DNA of 64,000 nt, from NCBI GenBank assembly GCA_963783335.1, contig CAWAND010000010.1, positions 1,302,001 to 1,366,000 of the forward strand. The letters run 5' to 3'. The notes under the pieces were generated by a model that had not been told where the DNA came from, made no database searches, and saw only the letters and a program-made list of their open reading frames with translations. Shown piece after piece: positions 34,472-42,970 of this stretch. The position numbers and the translations under genes are program-made. This DNA comes from CAWAND01 sp963783335 (GTDB taxonomy: Bacteria > Chloroflexota > Anaerolineae > Anaerolineales > E44-bin32). Within the stretch, counting starts at the first letter, position 1. Every line of letters starts with the position of its first letter.

Positions 34472-35070
34472 GCGCTACCGCAGACCAAGTCAAGCAGCTC
34501 CGCGAGGAGACCGGCGCCGGGGTGCTGGAGTGCAAGAAGGCCCTTGACGAAGCCGGGGGAGACATGGCCAAGGCAGCCAACATTCTCCAAGAACGCGGCC
34601 TGGCGAAGGCCGAAAAGCGCGCCGGGCGGGAGACGTCCGCCGGCGTGCTGGATCTGTACAGCCACGGCGAAGGCCGCGTGGGCGTGATGATCGAAGTCAA
34701 CTGCGAGACGGATTTCGTCGCCAGAACGGACGAATTCCGAGGCTTCGCCCATGAAATGGCGCTCCAGGTGGCCGCCTCAGCGCCTCAGTGGGTGGCGGTG
34801 GCTGACGTACCGCAAGACGTGGTCGAAGAACAGCGGGCCGAGATCCGCAAGCAGGCAGAGGCCGAAGATAAGCCCGCTGATGTCATTGACCGGATTGTCG
34901 AGGGCCGCCTTGGCAAGTTCTTCCAAGAGGCCTGCCTGTTGGAGCAGCCCTACATCAGGGACGATGAAAGATCCGTTGCAGAAATCCTCAAGGAAATGAT
35001 CGCTACGACGGGAGAGAACATCACCATCCGGCGCTTTGTTCGATGGAGCGTCGGAGACGAACAAAGCTAG
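34468..35070 (+). CDS. tsf: Translation elongation factor Ts
   Basis: Nucleotide exchange factor for EF-Tu, cytosolic. The 200-residue protein has the UBA-like N-terminus with TGAGVLECKKALDEAGGD and the core VMIEVNCETDFVARTDEF. It is the short form, with only one core subdomain repeat, as in Thermus and related lineages (E. coli EF-Ts is about 283 residues). Start overlaps the rpsB stop (ATGA). A strong terminator follows. Confidence 0.96.
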   Translation: MSATADQVKQLREETGAGVLECKKALDEAGGDMAKAANILQERGLAKAEKRAGRETSAGVLDLYSHGEGRVGVMIEVNCETDFVARTDEFRGFAHEMALQVAASAPQWVAVADVPQDVVEEQRAEIRKQAEAEDKPADVIDRIVEGRLGKFFQEACLLEQPYIRDDERSVAEILKEMIATTGENITIRRFVRWSVGDEQS

Positions 35071-35076
35071 ACTATC

Positions 35077-35105
35077 GGGCCAACGTCAAGTTGGCCCCTT
35101 TTTTT
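35077..35105 (+). terminator. Rho-independent terminator after tsf
   Basis: Perfect 8-bp stem GGGCCAAC / GTTGGCCC with loop GTCAA, followed by C and seven T. It separates rpsB-tsf from pyrH. Confidence 0.92.
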
Positions 35106-35138
35106 GCGGAGAATTGTCAAGCGAAGGAAAGACGTCTC

Positions 35139-35855
35139 ATGGCAGAACCGGCCTACGAACGTATCCTGCTCAAGCTCGGCGGGGAAGCGCTGGCGGGTCC
35201 CCAAGGGTTTGGCATCGACCCACAGCGCGCCGAAGCGGTGGCGGGCAAAGTCCAGCAGGTGTTGGGCATGGGTGTCCAGGTTGCCCTGGTCATCGGTGCA
35301 GGCAACCTGTGGCGTGGCCGAGAGGGGATCGAGCGGGGCATGGAGCGGGCGACGGCCGATTACATGGGCATGCTCGGCACGGTCATCAACTCTTTGGCGA
35401 TGATGGATGGACTAGAGCGGATGGGGACCGTGACGCGCGTTATGTCGGCCATGGAAATGCGCGCCGTTGCCGAACCCTACATTCGCCGGCGTGCGATCAG
35501 GCACTTGGAAAAGGGCCGGGTGGTGATCCTTGGTGGGGGAACGGGCAATCCCTACTTCTCGACGGACACCGCGGCCGCACTCCGGGCAATGGAAATCGAT
35601 GCTCAGGTCGTCATCAAGGCGACCAAAGTAGACGGCGTGTATGACACAGACCCCGAGCAGAATCCAAACGCCGAACGCTTCGACCACCTCACATACATCG
35701 ACGCGTTGAACCGACGCCTCCAGGTGATGGACAGCACCGCGATTTCACTGTGCATGGACAACGAACTGCCGATTGTGGTGCTGGACATGTGGCGGGAAGA
35801 CCACCTTCGCCGCGCAGTGCTGGGGGAGCAGGTCGGCACCCTGATTTCCGATTGA
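35139..35855 (+). CDS. pyrH: UMP kinase
   Basis: Phosphorylates UMP to UDP in pyrimidine nucleotide synthesis; cytosolic hexamer of the amino-acid-kinase fold. The 238-residue protein shows RILLKLGGEALAG, VVIGAGNLWRG-like VIGAGNLWRGREG, the VVILGGGTGNPYFSTDTAAA motif and ATKVDGVYDTDP. The frame is open from 35043, but ATG 35139 fits the family and GAAGGAAA precedes it. A terminator hairpin follows the gene. Confidence 0.96.
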   Translation: MAEPAYERILLKLGGEALAGPQGFGIDPQRAEAVAGKVQQVLGMGVQVALVIGAGNLWRGREGIERGMERATADYMGMLGTVINSLAMMDGLERMGTVTRVMSAMEMRAVAEPYIRRRAIRHLEKGRVVILGGGTGNPYFSTDTAAALRAMEIDAQVVIKATKVDGVYDTDPEQNPNAERFDHLTYIDALNRRLQVMDSTAISLCMDNELPIVVLDMWREDHLRRAVLGEQVGTLISD

Positions 35856-35864
35856 TCTCATCGC

Positions 35865-35908
35865 AAACCCCCCACGAAATGGCGCGGTTTCGCATTTTCG
35901 GGGGTTTT
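35865..35908 (+). terminator. Terminator hairpin after pyrH
   Basis: Left arm AAACCCCCC (35865-35873) with ACGAAATG pairs with CATTTTCGGGGGTTTT (35893-35908); the stem has a mismatch and ends in TTTTGC. It lies between pyrH and frr. Confidence 0.75.
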
Positions 35909-35965
35909 GCATTATGCTTATAGGACCCTTTCGTTCACGGCCAAACCCACACATAGGAGCCAAAG

Positions 35966-36523
35966 ATGGTCGAGGATTGGTTGGTCGAGGGCGACAATCG
36001 GATGCGAGGCGCGGTCAAGACTCTCGAAGAGGACCTGGCTGCCATCAGAACCGGGCGAGCGTCGCCGGCGCTGGTTGAGCGGCTTGAGGTTGAGTATTAC
36101 GGGACACGAACGCCCCTTCAGCAGATCGCCAATATTTCCGCCCCCGAGCCGCGGCTGGTCACCATCAAACCCTTTGATCCGTCCACGATGAAGGACATCG
36201 AGCGCGCGATCCAGGTCTCGGATCTGGGACTGACGCCGAGCAATGATGGCAAGATCATCCGCTTGAGCATCCCCCCGCTCACCGAAGAACGTCGGCATGA
36301 GTTGGTCAAGTTGGTTCGTTCTAGAACGGAAGAAGCTCGCGTGGCCGTCCGGAATGTGCGCCGCGACGTGCAGAACGAACTGCGAGACTTGGAAAAGGAG
36401 AAAGAGATCTCAGAGGACGAGCTCTATCGATCCGAGGAAAGGCTTCAGAAGCTGACCGACGAACACATCGAAGCCATCAACGCCGTCTCGGAAAAGAAGG
36501 AAGCTGAAGTCCTCGAGGTCTAA
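35966..36523 (+). CDS. frr: Ribosome recycling factor
   Basis: Releases ribosomes from mRNA after termination together with EF-G. The 185-residue protein has the family signature KTLEEDLAAIRTGRASPALV, YGTRTPLQQIANIS and the helical end RSRTEEARVAVRNVRRD. AGGAG precedes ATG 35966. Followed 15 bases later by uppS. Confidence 0.97.
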   Translation: MVEDWLVEGDNRMRGAVKTLEEDLAAIRTGRASPALVERLEVEYYGTRTPLQQIANISAPEPRLVTIKPFDPSTMKDIERAIQVSDLGLTPSNDGKIIRLSIPPLTEERRHELVKLVRSRTEEARVAVRNVRRDVQNELRDLEKEKEISEDELYRSEERLQKLTDEHIEAINAVSEKKEAEVLEV

Positions 36524-36538
36524 TACACCTCGCTCACC

Positions 36539-37279
36539 ATGGCCAAGGCACTCGACAAGAAGGAACTCCCGCAACCGGTCCCTGCACATGTAGCCATCAT
36601 TATGGATGGGAACGGGCGCTGGGCGCGCTCGCGTGGGCTGCCGCGGCTGGCGGGGCACCGGGCCGGGGTTGAGAATCTGCGCCGGGTTATCGAAGCCAGC
36701 GTCGAATTCGGGATCTCCTACTTGACCATCTACGCGTTCTCGACCGAAAACTGGGAACGACCGCCTGCCGAAGTTCGCGGCCTGATGGGAATCGTAGAGG
36801 AAGTCATCGATACTCAGCTGGCGGAGCTGCATGAGAACGGGGTACAGCTCCGTCACATTGGCCGGCTGGATGGTCTGGATCCCAAGCTGCAGACAAAGGT
36901 CAAGTACGCCATTGATCTGACGCGAGACAATCGACGCCTGGTGCTGAATGTGGCCTTCAACTACGGCGGCCGGGACGAGATCGTGCATGCCATACGCGAT
37001 ATCATCGCCGATGGCGTGAGCCCGGAAGAGGTCGACGAGGATCTTGTCAGTCGCTACCTGTACACATCCAATTCGCCCGATCCCGACCTGATCATTCGGA
37101 CGTCCGGTGAATTACGCGTCAGCAACTTCCTCATTTGGCAAGGGGCCTACGCAGAGTGGTACGTCACGCCCACTTTCTGGCCGGATTTTGGTCGGGAAGA
37201 GCTGTACAAGGCGCTGTGTGAGTTCGCCCGTCGCGAGCGCCGGTTCGGACGTGTCCCTGGCCCAGTTCACCCCAGCTAG
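36539..37279 (+). CDS. uppS: Isoprenyl transferase (undecaprenyl diphosphate synthase family)
   Basis: Cis-prenyltransferase making the long polyprenyl diphosphate carrier for cell-wall and glycan precursors. The 246-residue protein has HVAIIMDGNGRWARSRGLPR with the catalytic Asp, YAFSTENWERP, LNVAFNYGGRDEI, and the DLIIRTSGELRVSNFLIWQ end motif. No clear Shine-Dalgarno sequence precedes ATG 36539. The chain length of the product cannot be deduced. cdsA starts one base after the stop. Confidence 0.95.
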   Translation: MAKALDKKELPQPVPAHVAIIMDGNGRWARSRGLPRLAGHRAGVENLRRVIEASVEFGISYLTIYAFSTENWERPPAEVRGLMGIVEEVIDTQLAELHENGVQLRHIGRLDGLDPKLQTKVKYAIDLTRDNRRLVLNVAFNYGGRDEIVHAIRDIIADGVSPEEVDEDLVSRYLYTSNSPDPDLIIRTSGELRVSNFLIWQGAYAEWYVTPTFWPDFGREELYKALCEFARRERRFGRVPGPVHPS

Positions 37280-37280
37280 G

Positions 37281-38099
37281 ATGCTTCGGCAGCGACTGAT
37301 CGTCGCCATTGTCTTCGTTCCCCTTATATTCGCCGTCGTCGCCTATGGAAGATGGGTGTATCCATTAATGATCACCCTTTTCATGGCCTTGGCGGCGCTT
37401 GAATACGGCCAGCTGTACCGGCGGGCCAAGCTGAGGCCGGCACTGCCCTTGCTGGTGGCAGGCGTCGTCATCATCTGCGTTGGGCGCGCCATATACCAGT
37501 TCTCCGTCGGTCCGGCCATCCTGGCGGCGGTTCTCCTGCTCAGCATGACCTGGCACCTGGTTGATTTTGAGCGTGGGGCATCCAACTCAGGCCAGGATTT
37601 CGCCCTGACCGTGGCCGGAACGCTCTATTTGGGGTGGATCGGTGCCTACTTGATTTCGCTGCGCCAGGTCCCGGACGGCGAGTGGTGGGTCCTGCTTGCC
37701 CTGTCCAGTGTTTGGCTGGCCGATTCTGCGGCCTTCTTTGTCGGAAAGCGTTGGGGGAAACATCCCATGGCACCCCGCTTGAGCCCCAAGAAAACCTGGG
37801 AAGGCTACCTGTCGGGTGTGGTGGCAGGCGCTGTCAGCGGGGCCGGCCTGGCCGCTCTGTGGCGGATTGGCGCCGGACCCCTCTCCACCGTGACAGCAGT
37901 TCGCGGGCTCGAGTTGGGATTGCTGCTGGGCGTGTTGGCGCCTCTGGGCGATCTGGGAATCAGCATGATGAAACGCGAGATTGGCGTCAAGGACACTGGC
38001 GGCCTCGTGCCTGGCCACGGCGGAGCGCTCGACCGCACCGACAGTTGGGTGTGGGCCGGAGTCATCGCCTATTACTTTGTGACATTTTTCACAATCTGA
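37281..38099 (+). CDS. cdsA: Phosphatidate cytidylyltransferase
   Basis: Membrane enzyme forming CDP-diacylglycerol from phosphatidic acid and CTP, the branch point of phospholipid synthesis. The 272-residue protein has about seven transmembrane helices and the C-terminal signature MMKREIGVKDTGGLVPGHGG followed by ALDRTDS. SPKKTWEG is the other conserved loop. The frame is open from 37107 in uppS, but ATG 37281 right after the uppS stop gives the hydrophobic start MLRQRLIVAIVFVPL. Confidence 0.95.
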   Translation: MLRQRLIVAIVFVPLIFAVVAYGRWVYPLMITLFMALAALEYGQLYRRAKLRPALPLLVAGVVIICVGRAIYQFSVGPAILAAVLLLSMTWHLVDFERGASNSGQDFALTVAGTLYLGWIGAYLISLRQVPDGEWWVLLALSSVWLADSAAFFVGKRWGKHPMAPRLSPKKTWEGYLSGVVAGAVSGAGLAALWRIGAGPLSTVTAVRGLELGLLLGVLAPLGDLGISMMKREIGVKDTGGLVPGHGGALDRTDSWVWAGVIAYYFVTFFTI

Positions 38100-38137
38100 T
38101 CGGCAGCTTTCGGCTGCACGAAGGAGAAGAAAGCATA

Positions 38138-39160
38138 ATGAGCGATTCTCACAACGATGCCCCCTCCCGCAACCTCGCCCTCGACCTTGTTCGGGTGACC
38201 GAGGCGGCAGCCATGTCGGCGGGCCGATTCATGGGTAGGGGGGATAAAGAAGGCGGCGATAAGGCTGCCGTCGACGGCATGAGGCTGATGTTGTCCACCA
38301 TCGATATCGATGGCGTGGTGGTCATCGGGGAGGGTGAGAAGGACGAAGCCCCGATGCTCTTTAACGGCGAGGTGCTGGGGACCGGGAAGGGTCCCAAGGT
38401 AGATATCGCCGTCGACCCCATTGACGGAACCCGCCTGCTGGCTCTGGGGCGGACGAACTCAATCGCCACAGTTGCTGTGGCTGAACGCGGGTCAATGTTC
38501 GACCCGGGCCCCATGGTCTACATGCACAAGATCGCCGTGGGCCCGAGCGCCAAAGGACACATCGACGTGAACGCGCCGGCCACCGACAACCTTAAGAGCG
38601 TGGCAAAGGCAAAGGGCGCAGATGTGGATGACCTGACGGTGATGATATTGGAACGGCCGCGTCATCGGGAATTGATCGAGGAAGTGCGCAAGGCCGGCGC
38701 CCGCATTCGTCTCATCACCGATGGGGACGTGGCCGGAGCGATTATGACCGCTCGGCCCGAATCCGGGATCGACATGCTGATCGGCATCGGGGGCACCCCG
38801 GAAGGCGTGTTGGCAGCCTGTGCTCTAACTGCCATGGATGGAGAAATCCAGGGGCGCTTGTTTGCGCGCAATGACGAAGAACTGGCCAAGGCCAAGAAAA
38901 TGGGCTACGACATGGACCAGGTGCTGACCCACAAGGATCTGGTCAACAGCCAGGATGTGTTCTTTGCGCTCACCGGAATCACCGATGGCGAGCTCGTGCA
39001 CGGGGTCAAGTACTATGGCTCAGGGGCAACGACGCACAGCCTGGTCATGCGCGCCAAATCCGGGACAGTGCGCGAGATCCATGCCCAGCACCGTTGGGAG
39101 AAGCTGATGGAAATCAGCCAGATTGAGTACGATATTGAGAAGCCAGGACGCGCCGAGTAA
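38138..39160 (+). CDS. glpX: Fructose-1,6-bisphosphatase class II
   Basis: Gluconeogenic phosphatase (GlpX type), Mg/Mn-dependent, cytosolic, 340 residues. Visible motifs: GRGDKEGGDKAAVDGMR, VVIGEGEKDEAPML, VDPIDGTRLLALG with metal-binding Asp residues, and the DMLIGIGGTPEGVLAA loop. The frame runs back to 37634 inside cdsA in another register, but ATG 38138 with AAGGAGAAG upstream is the proper start. It may double as sedoheptulose bisphosphatase, which cannot be judged here. Confidence 0.95.
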   Translation: MSDSHNDAPSRNLALDLVRVTEAAAMSAGRFMGRGDKEGGDKAAVDGMRLMLSTIDIDGVVVIGEGEKDEAPMLFNGEVLGTGKGPKVDIAVDPIDGTRLLALGRTNSIATVAVAERGSMFDPGPMVYMHKIAVGPSAKGHIDVNAPATDNLKSVAKAKGADVDDLTVMILERPRHRELIEEVRKAGARIRLITDGDVAGAIMTARPESGIDMLIGIGGTPEGVLAACALTAMDGEIQGRLFARNDEELAKAKKMGYDMDQVLTHKDLVNSQDVFFALTGITDGELVHGVKYYGSGATTHSLVMRAKSGTVREIHAQHRWEKLMEISQIEYDIEKPGRAE

Positions 39161-39170
39161 GCACCAGCCG

Positions 39171-40241
39171 ATGCCGCCCGCCCGATCATCCGACGAACAG
39201 CCGCTTGATGATTTGCGCCGACAGGCAGAGGACCTCGGCTTAGTTTGGGCCGAGAGCTGGGACAGGGCGCGCCTGAACGCGGCCATCGATCGGGCCGGGG
39301 CGTTGAAACGGATGCAGGTCGACGAGCTGAAGCAGCGGGCAGGAGCCCTGGGCGTGCCGCCGGGCGAAAAACCGCGCAAGGCAGACTGGCTCAAAGCAAT
39401 TCTCAGAGCGGAGTTCCCGGCGGAGCCAGCGAAACTGCCGTCTCAGTCGGCCAGACCAGGAGGAGCCGGCTCATGGTGGCTCCGGTGGTCAGGTGCGCTG
39501 GGCATGGCCATCATCATTCTGGCCATGCTGCTCACTCCCTTCGGCGCGTGGCGCCTCAGCCAGGCTTCCCAAGCCGGGCTGAAGGCTGGCGGGATCTGGG
39601 CGGAGCAAACCGCTGGCACGATTCACCAAAGCTCGGAAGCTCTGCGCGCGGCTTCGAGTGCTTTGGATAGTTCCAATCAAGCCCTGCGTTCGGTAGGCAC
39701 CAGCTTGAACGATGCCCAACCTTTGCTCTCTTCCATAGGGGATATGCTTGGCAGTCAGCTTCCGGACGCCATCACCACCGCTCGTCAGTCCTTGGTGAAT
39801 GCCCAATCCGGTGCCCAGTCGATCGACCGCGTCCTGAACAGCCTGAGCTTTTTTGGCATCGGGTACAATCCAGACCAGCCTCTGGCTCAAGGACTGGCCG
39901 AAACGGCGGACAGCCTGGCACCGCTTCCCCAAGCGCTCAGTGATGCCAGCGATCACCTCGCCACCACGCGAGACGATATCAGCCAGGTTGGCCAAGACGT
40001 TCTCCAGGTGTCCGATGATCTGGCAAACATGTCATCTCAACTTGGGCCGGTGGCGGATGATCTCGAGCGTGAAGCGGATAGACTGGACAAGCTGGCCAGC
40101 AGCCTGGACCTGGCTGCTGGGCGGATTGGGATCTGGATCTGGGTCGGCGCAGGAGTCATGGAGCTCCTGCTGTTGATTGGAGCCAGTACCCAATACGCTG
40201 TGTGGCTGGTCGGCCGGCCGAAGAACGCAGTGATCACGTGA
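39171..40241 (+). CDS. Membrane protein with coiled-coil-like extracytoplasmic region
   Basis: A 356-residue protein of unknown family. Residues about 1-95 look like helical SAP-like or Rho-N-like segments (LDDLRRQAEDLGLVWAE, VDELKQRAGALGVPPG), then comes a transmembrane helix near 110-135, a long helical region rich in Ala, Ser, Gln and Leu (about 145-310) that looks like a coiled coil, and a second transmembrane helix near the C-terminus (IWIWVGAGVMELLLLIGAS). ATG 39171 is preferred to the upstream TTG 39123, which lies inside glpX. It is 10 bases after glpX and is probably co-transcribed. Confidence 0.6.
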   Translation: MPPARSSDEQPLDDLRRQAEDLGLVWAESWDRARLNAAIDRAGALKRMQVDELKQRAGALGVPPGEKPRKADWLKAILRAEFPAEPAKLPSQSARPGGAGSWWLRWSGALGMAIIILAMLLTPFGAWRLSQASQAGLKAGGIWAEQTAGTIHQSSEALRAASSALDSSNQALRSVGTSLNDAQPLLSSIGDMLGSQLPDAITTARQSLVNAQSGAQSIDRVLNSLSFFGIGYNPDQPLAQGLAETADSLAPLPQALSDASDHLATTRDDISQVGQDVLQVSDDLANMSSQLGPVADDLEREADRLDKLASSLDLAAGRIGIWIWVGAGVMELLLLIGASTQYAVWLVGRPKNAVIT

Positions 40242-40263
40242 ATCGTTGAATTTGGGAGTTGCC

Positions 40264-40292
40264 TTGCGGACCTAGAATGGGCGTGCTATAAT
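40264..40292 (+). promoter_or_regulatory. Extended -10 promoter of rho
   Basis: TTGCGG (40264-40269), 17 bases and TATAAT (40287-40292), with TGC directly before the -10 box. Transcription would start near 40299. Confidence 0.7.
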
Positions 40293-40298
40293 CGCGGT

Positions 40299-40497
40299 GG
40301 TATGAGAGCCGTCCACGGCTTGATGACGGCGACCTCCCCGCGAAGACATTCCGTCTTTTATTGATGACTTTCTTGAATAGTCAACCCTCGTTCTTCTGAG
40401 AGCAGTCTGACGAATCCACATTTCTTTGACATTGTCAATTGGGCCCAGCCCCGGTATGCCCAGAATCGACCTGCCATGCCCTTTGGAGCTTATCAAC
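40299..40497 (+). promoter_or_regulatory. Long rho leader
   Basis: About 200 bases between the predicted transcription start and the rho start codon. It contains no convincing ORF, a short hairpin GCCGTCCACGGC near 40308 and C/T-rich stretches. In other bacteria rho is autoregulated by premature termination in its leader, and this region is a candidate for that. Confidence 0.4.
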
Positions 40498-41778
40498 ATG
40501 AATATTAGTGAACTCGAGTCCAAGACCCTAGCCGACCTCAGGGACCTGTCGGAACAATACGACATCCAAGGGGCCAAGAAGCTGAAGAAGGAGGATCTCG
40601 TTCTTCGGATTATGCAAGCCGAGGCGGAAAGAAAAGGCCTTGAGCTGCGCGGCGGGGTGCTGGATGTGATGAACGAAGGCATGGGTTTCTTGCGTGCCGA
40701 TCACTTCATGCCGGGACCGAATGACATCTATGTCTCCCAGTCACAGATTCGTCGCTTCAGCCTGCGGACAGGTGACTTTGTGATCGGACAGATTCGACCG
40801 CCCAAGGACACCGAAAAGTATTTCGGGCTGCTCCGGGTCGAGTCGATCAACGGCATGAACCCTGAGCAAGCCAAGCATCGCCCGAAGTTTGAAGCCCTTA
40901 CCCCGATCTTCCCAGAAGAACGCTTCAACTTGGAAACCGACCGCTACACGCTTGCCACGCGGCTGTTGAATTTGATCGCACCCATCGGCAAGGGTCAACG
41001 CGGCCTGATCGTTTCCCCGCCCAAGGCCGGCAAGACCACCGTCCTGAAGCAGGTGGCGAACGCCATATCCCAGAATTACCCCGAAGTCCATCTGATGGTG
41101 GCCCTGATCGGCGAGCGACCGGAAGAGGTTACCGATATGGATCGCTCGGTGGATGCCGAGGTGGTATCCTCCACCTTCGATGAGCCGGTGACGTCGCACG
41201 TGCGGGTAGCCGAGATGGTGCTCGAGCGGGCCAAGCGGCTCACGGAGTGCGGTCGGGACGTGGTGATCATGCTCGACTCGATTACGCGCCTGGCGCGAGC
41301 CTACAACTTGATGGTTACTCCGTCAGGGCGGACATTGTCCGGTGGCCTTGACCCGGCGGCTTTGTATCCGCCCAAGCGGTTCTTCGGCGCCGCGCGGAAT
41401 ATCGAGGAAGGCGGATCTTTGACGATTATCGCCACCTGTCTGGTTGACACCGGATCCCGTATGGATGACGTGGTCTATGAGGAATTCAAGGGAACTGGCA
41501 ATATGGAACTGCACCTTTCCCGCCGATTACAGGAGCGCCGCATCTTCCCCGCCTTCGATGTCGATCGCTCGTCCACTCGAAGGGAAGAACTCCTGCTCGG
41601 CCCCGATATCACTCAGCGTGTGTGGCTCATGCGGCGGATGTACTCGCAGATGATCGCCAGCCCGCCGAGTGGAGCCGGAATGGATATCGGCACCGCCACG
41701 GAGGCTCTGATCCAACGTATGGCCCGCACTGATGACAACATGGAATTCGTTGAGACGTTGACGGAGGATAACCTCTAG
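40498..41778 (+). CDS. rho: Transcription termination factor Rho
   Basis: Hexameric RNA-dependent ATPase that terminates transcription, 426 residues. The N-terminal Rho-N helices start at MNISELESKTLADLRDLSEQ; the RNA-binding cold-shock fold includes GFLRADHFMPGPNDIYVSQS. Walker A is SPPKAGKTT near residue 176, Walker B VVIMLDSITRLARAYN, and GLDPAALYPPKRFFGAARN follows. The Q-loop/R-loop regions are canonical and no large insert is present. ATG 40498 fits the family start, with GGAG 10 bases upstream. Confidence 0.97.
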   Translation: MNISELESKTLADLRDLSEQYDIQGAKKLKKEDLVLRIMQAEAERKGLELRGGVLDVMNEGMGFLRADHFMPGPNDIYVSQSQIRRFSLRTGDFVIGQIRPPKDTEKYFGLLRVESINGMNPEQAKHRPKFEALTPIFPEERFNLETDRYTLATRLLNLIAPIGKGQRGLIVSPPKAGKTTVLKQVANAISQNYPEVHLMVALIGERPEEVTDMDRSVDAEVVSSTFDEPVTSHVRVAEMVLERAKRLTECGRDVVIMLDSITRLARAYNLMVTPSGRTLSGGLDPAALYPPKRFFGAARNIEEGGSLTIIATCLVDTGSRMDDVVYEEFKGTGNMELHLSRRLQERRIFPAFDVDRSSTRREELLLGPDITQRVWLMRRMYSQMIASPPSGAGMDIGTATEALIQRMARTDDNMEFVETLTEDNL

Positions 41779-41782
41779 CCGG

Positions 41783-42865
41783 ATGGTCAATTCGCTCATA
41801 CGGGCGGGAAGGTTCATCAAATCCCAAGCCCCGTATGTTCTTGGAGTCCTTGGACTCTCGGTCGCTATCTGGGCCAGCTGGCTGAACCTTGGCCAGTCTC
41901 AGGCGATAGATCCACTCGTTGGGTCATCCTCAACCCGGACGGTCCCCACAGCATCGGCAGTCGATACCAGTGTGCCGCTTCCCGCATTCTCCAGTACCTC
42001 CGGGATTGCATCAGATGTCACGCGGCGCATCAATCTCGACACGGTTATCCCCAAGCGCCCGCGCATGGAAGTCATCAGGTACACGGTCCAGATCGGTGAC
42101 TCCGTGTTCGGTATAGCCGAACATTTCGGCATCAAGCCCGAGACCGTGTTGTGGGGTAACTACGATGTACTGAACGATGACCCCCACCTGCTGAAGCCGG
42201 GACAGGAGCTGAACATCCTTCCGGTGGATGGCGTCTACTATCAGTGGCAGGATGGGGACAACCTTCAGTCTGTCGCCGATCGGTTTGGGGCCCAAGTGGA
42301 AGATATCGTTGACTTCCCCGGCAATCATCTTGATCCGTTCCAACCCGAAATCAAGCCCGGAACCTGGCTCGTCATACCCGGTGGCCATCGAGAGTTCCGA
42401 CAGTGGCTGGTTCCCACGATCGCCCGCGGTCGCGCTGGAGTGGGCGCCGCTCTTGGAGCAGGCGGATGCAGCGGCGATTTTTCAGGTGGTGCCGTTGGAA
42501 CGGGCGGTTTCATCTGGCCCAGCGCCAACCACTTCCTGTCAGGCAACGATTTCTGGAGCGGACACCTTGCGATCGACATTGCCGCCGCTCTAGGCGATCC
42601 CGTGTGGGCCGCCGACAGCGGAGTCATTGTCTTCGCTGGCCCTTCGATTGGGGGGTACGGCAACATGGTCATGATCGATCACGGCAACGGCTGGCAGACT
42701 CTGTACGCCCACCTGAGCAAGGTCTTGGTGCACTGCGGTCAGAGTGTGACCCAGGGTCAAACGATCGGGCTGGCTGGGTCCACCGGCAACTCCACCGGGG
42801 CGCACCTTCACTTCGAAACCCGCTTTGAGGGCGGCTTCATCAACCCTTGGTTTGTCCTGCCCTAG
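41783..42865 (+). CDS. LysM and M23 peptidase domain protein (first copy)
   Basis: A 360-residue envelope protein. A signal-anchor helix (about 17-36) is followed by a low-complexity spacer, two LysM-like modules (YTVQIGDSVFGIAEHFGIKP near 100; YYQWQDGDNLQSVADRFGAQ near 150) and an M23/LytM metallopeptidase domain from about 245. Zinc ligands are visible in GHLAIDI (His, Asp) and AHLHFE (His). Probably a cell-wall hydrolase, or a wall-remodelling factor acting outside the membrane. It starts 4 bases after rho and is followed by a close paralogue with its own promoter. Confidence 0.9.
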   Translation: MVNSLIRAGRFIKSQAPYVLGVLGLSVAIWASWLNLGQSQAIDPLVGSSSTRTVPTASAVDTSVPLPAFSSTSGIASDVTRRINLDTVIPKRPRMEVIRYTVQIGDSVFGIAEHFGIKPETVLWGNYDVLNDDPHLLKPGQELNILPVDGVYYQWQDGDNLQSVADRFGAQVEDIVDFPGNHLDPFQPEIKPGTWLVIPGGHREFRQWLVPTIARGRAGVGAALGAGGCSGDFSGGAVGTGGFIWPSANHFLSGNDFWSGHLAIDIAAALGDPVWAADSGVIVFAGPSIGGYGNMVMIDHGNGWQTLYAHLSKVLVHCGQSVTQGQTIGLAGSTGNSTGAHLHFETRFEGGFINPWFVLP

Positions 42866-42881
42866 CCCAAAAACGGCTAGC

Positions 42882-42910
42882 TTGACGACCCCATGGCGGC
42901 TTGTTATGAT
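42882..42910 (+). promoter_or_regulatory. Promoter for the second LysM-M23 gene
   Basis: TTGACG (42882-42887), 17 bases and TATGAT (42905-42910), with TGT directly before the -10 box. It lies in the gap after the first LysM-M23 gene, about 60 bases before ATG 42971. Confidence 0.7.
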
Positions 42911-42970
42911 GCATCGATGTGCACGATGAATTCTGGGTGCACCCTTCGTTGGTAGAAGCTAGAGGGCAAT

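Noticed and set aside
34035..34752. Ser- or Arg-rich minus-strand ORFs opposite rpsB/tsf
   Set aside because: They result from the GAA/GAC-rich coding of the acidic S2 tail.
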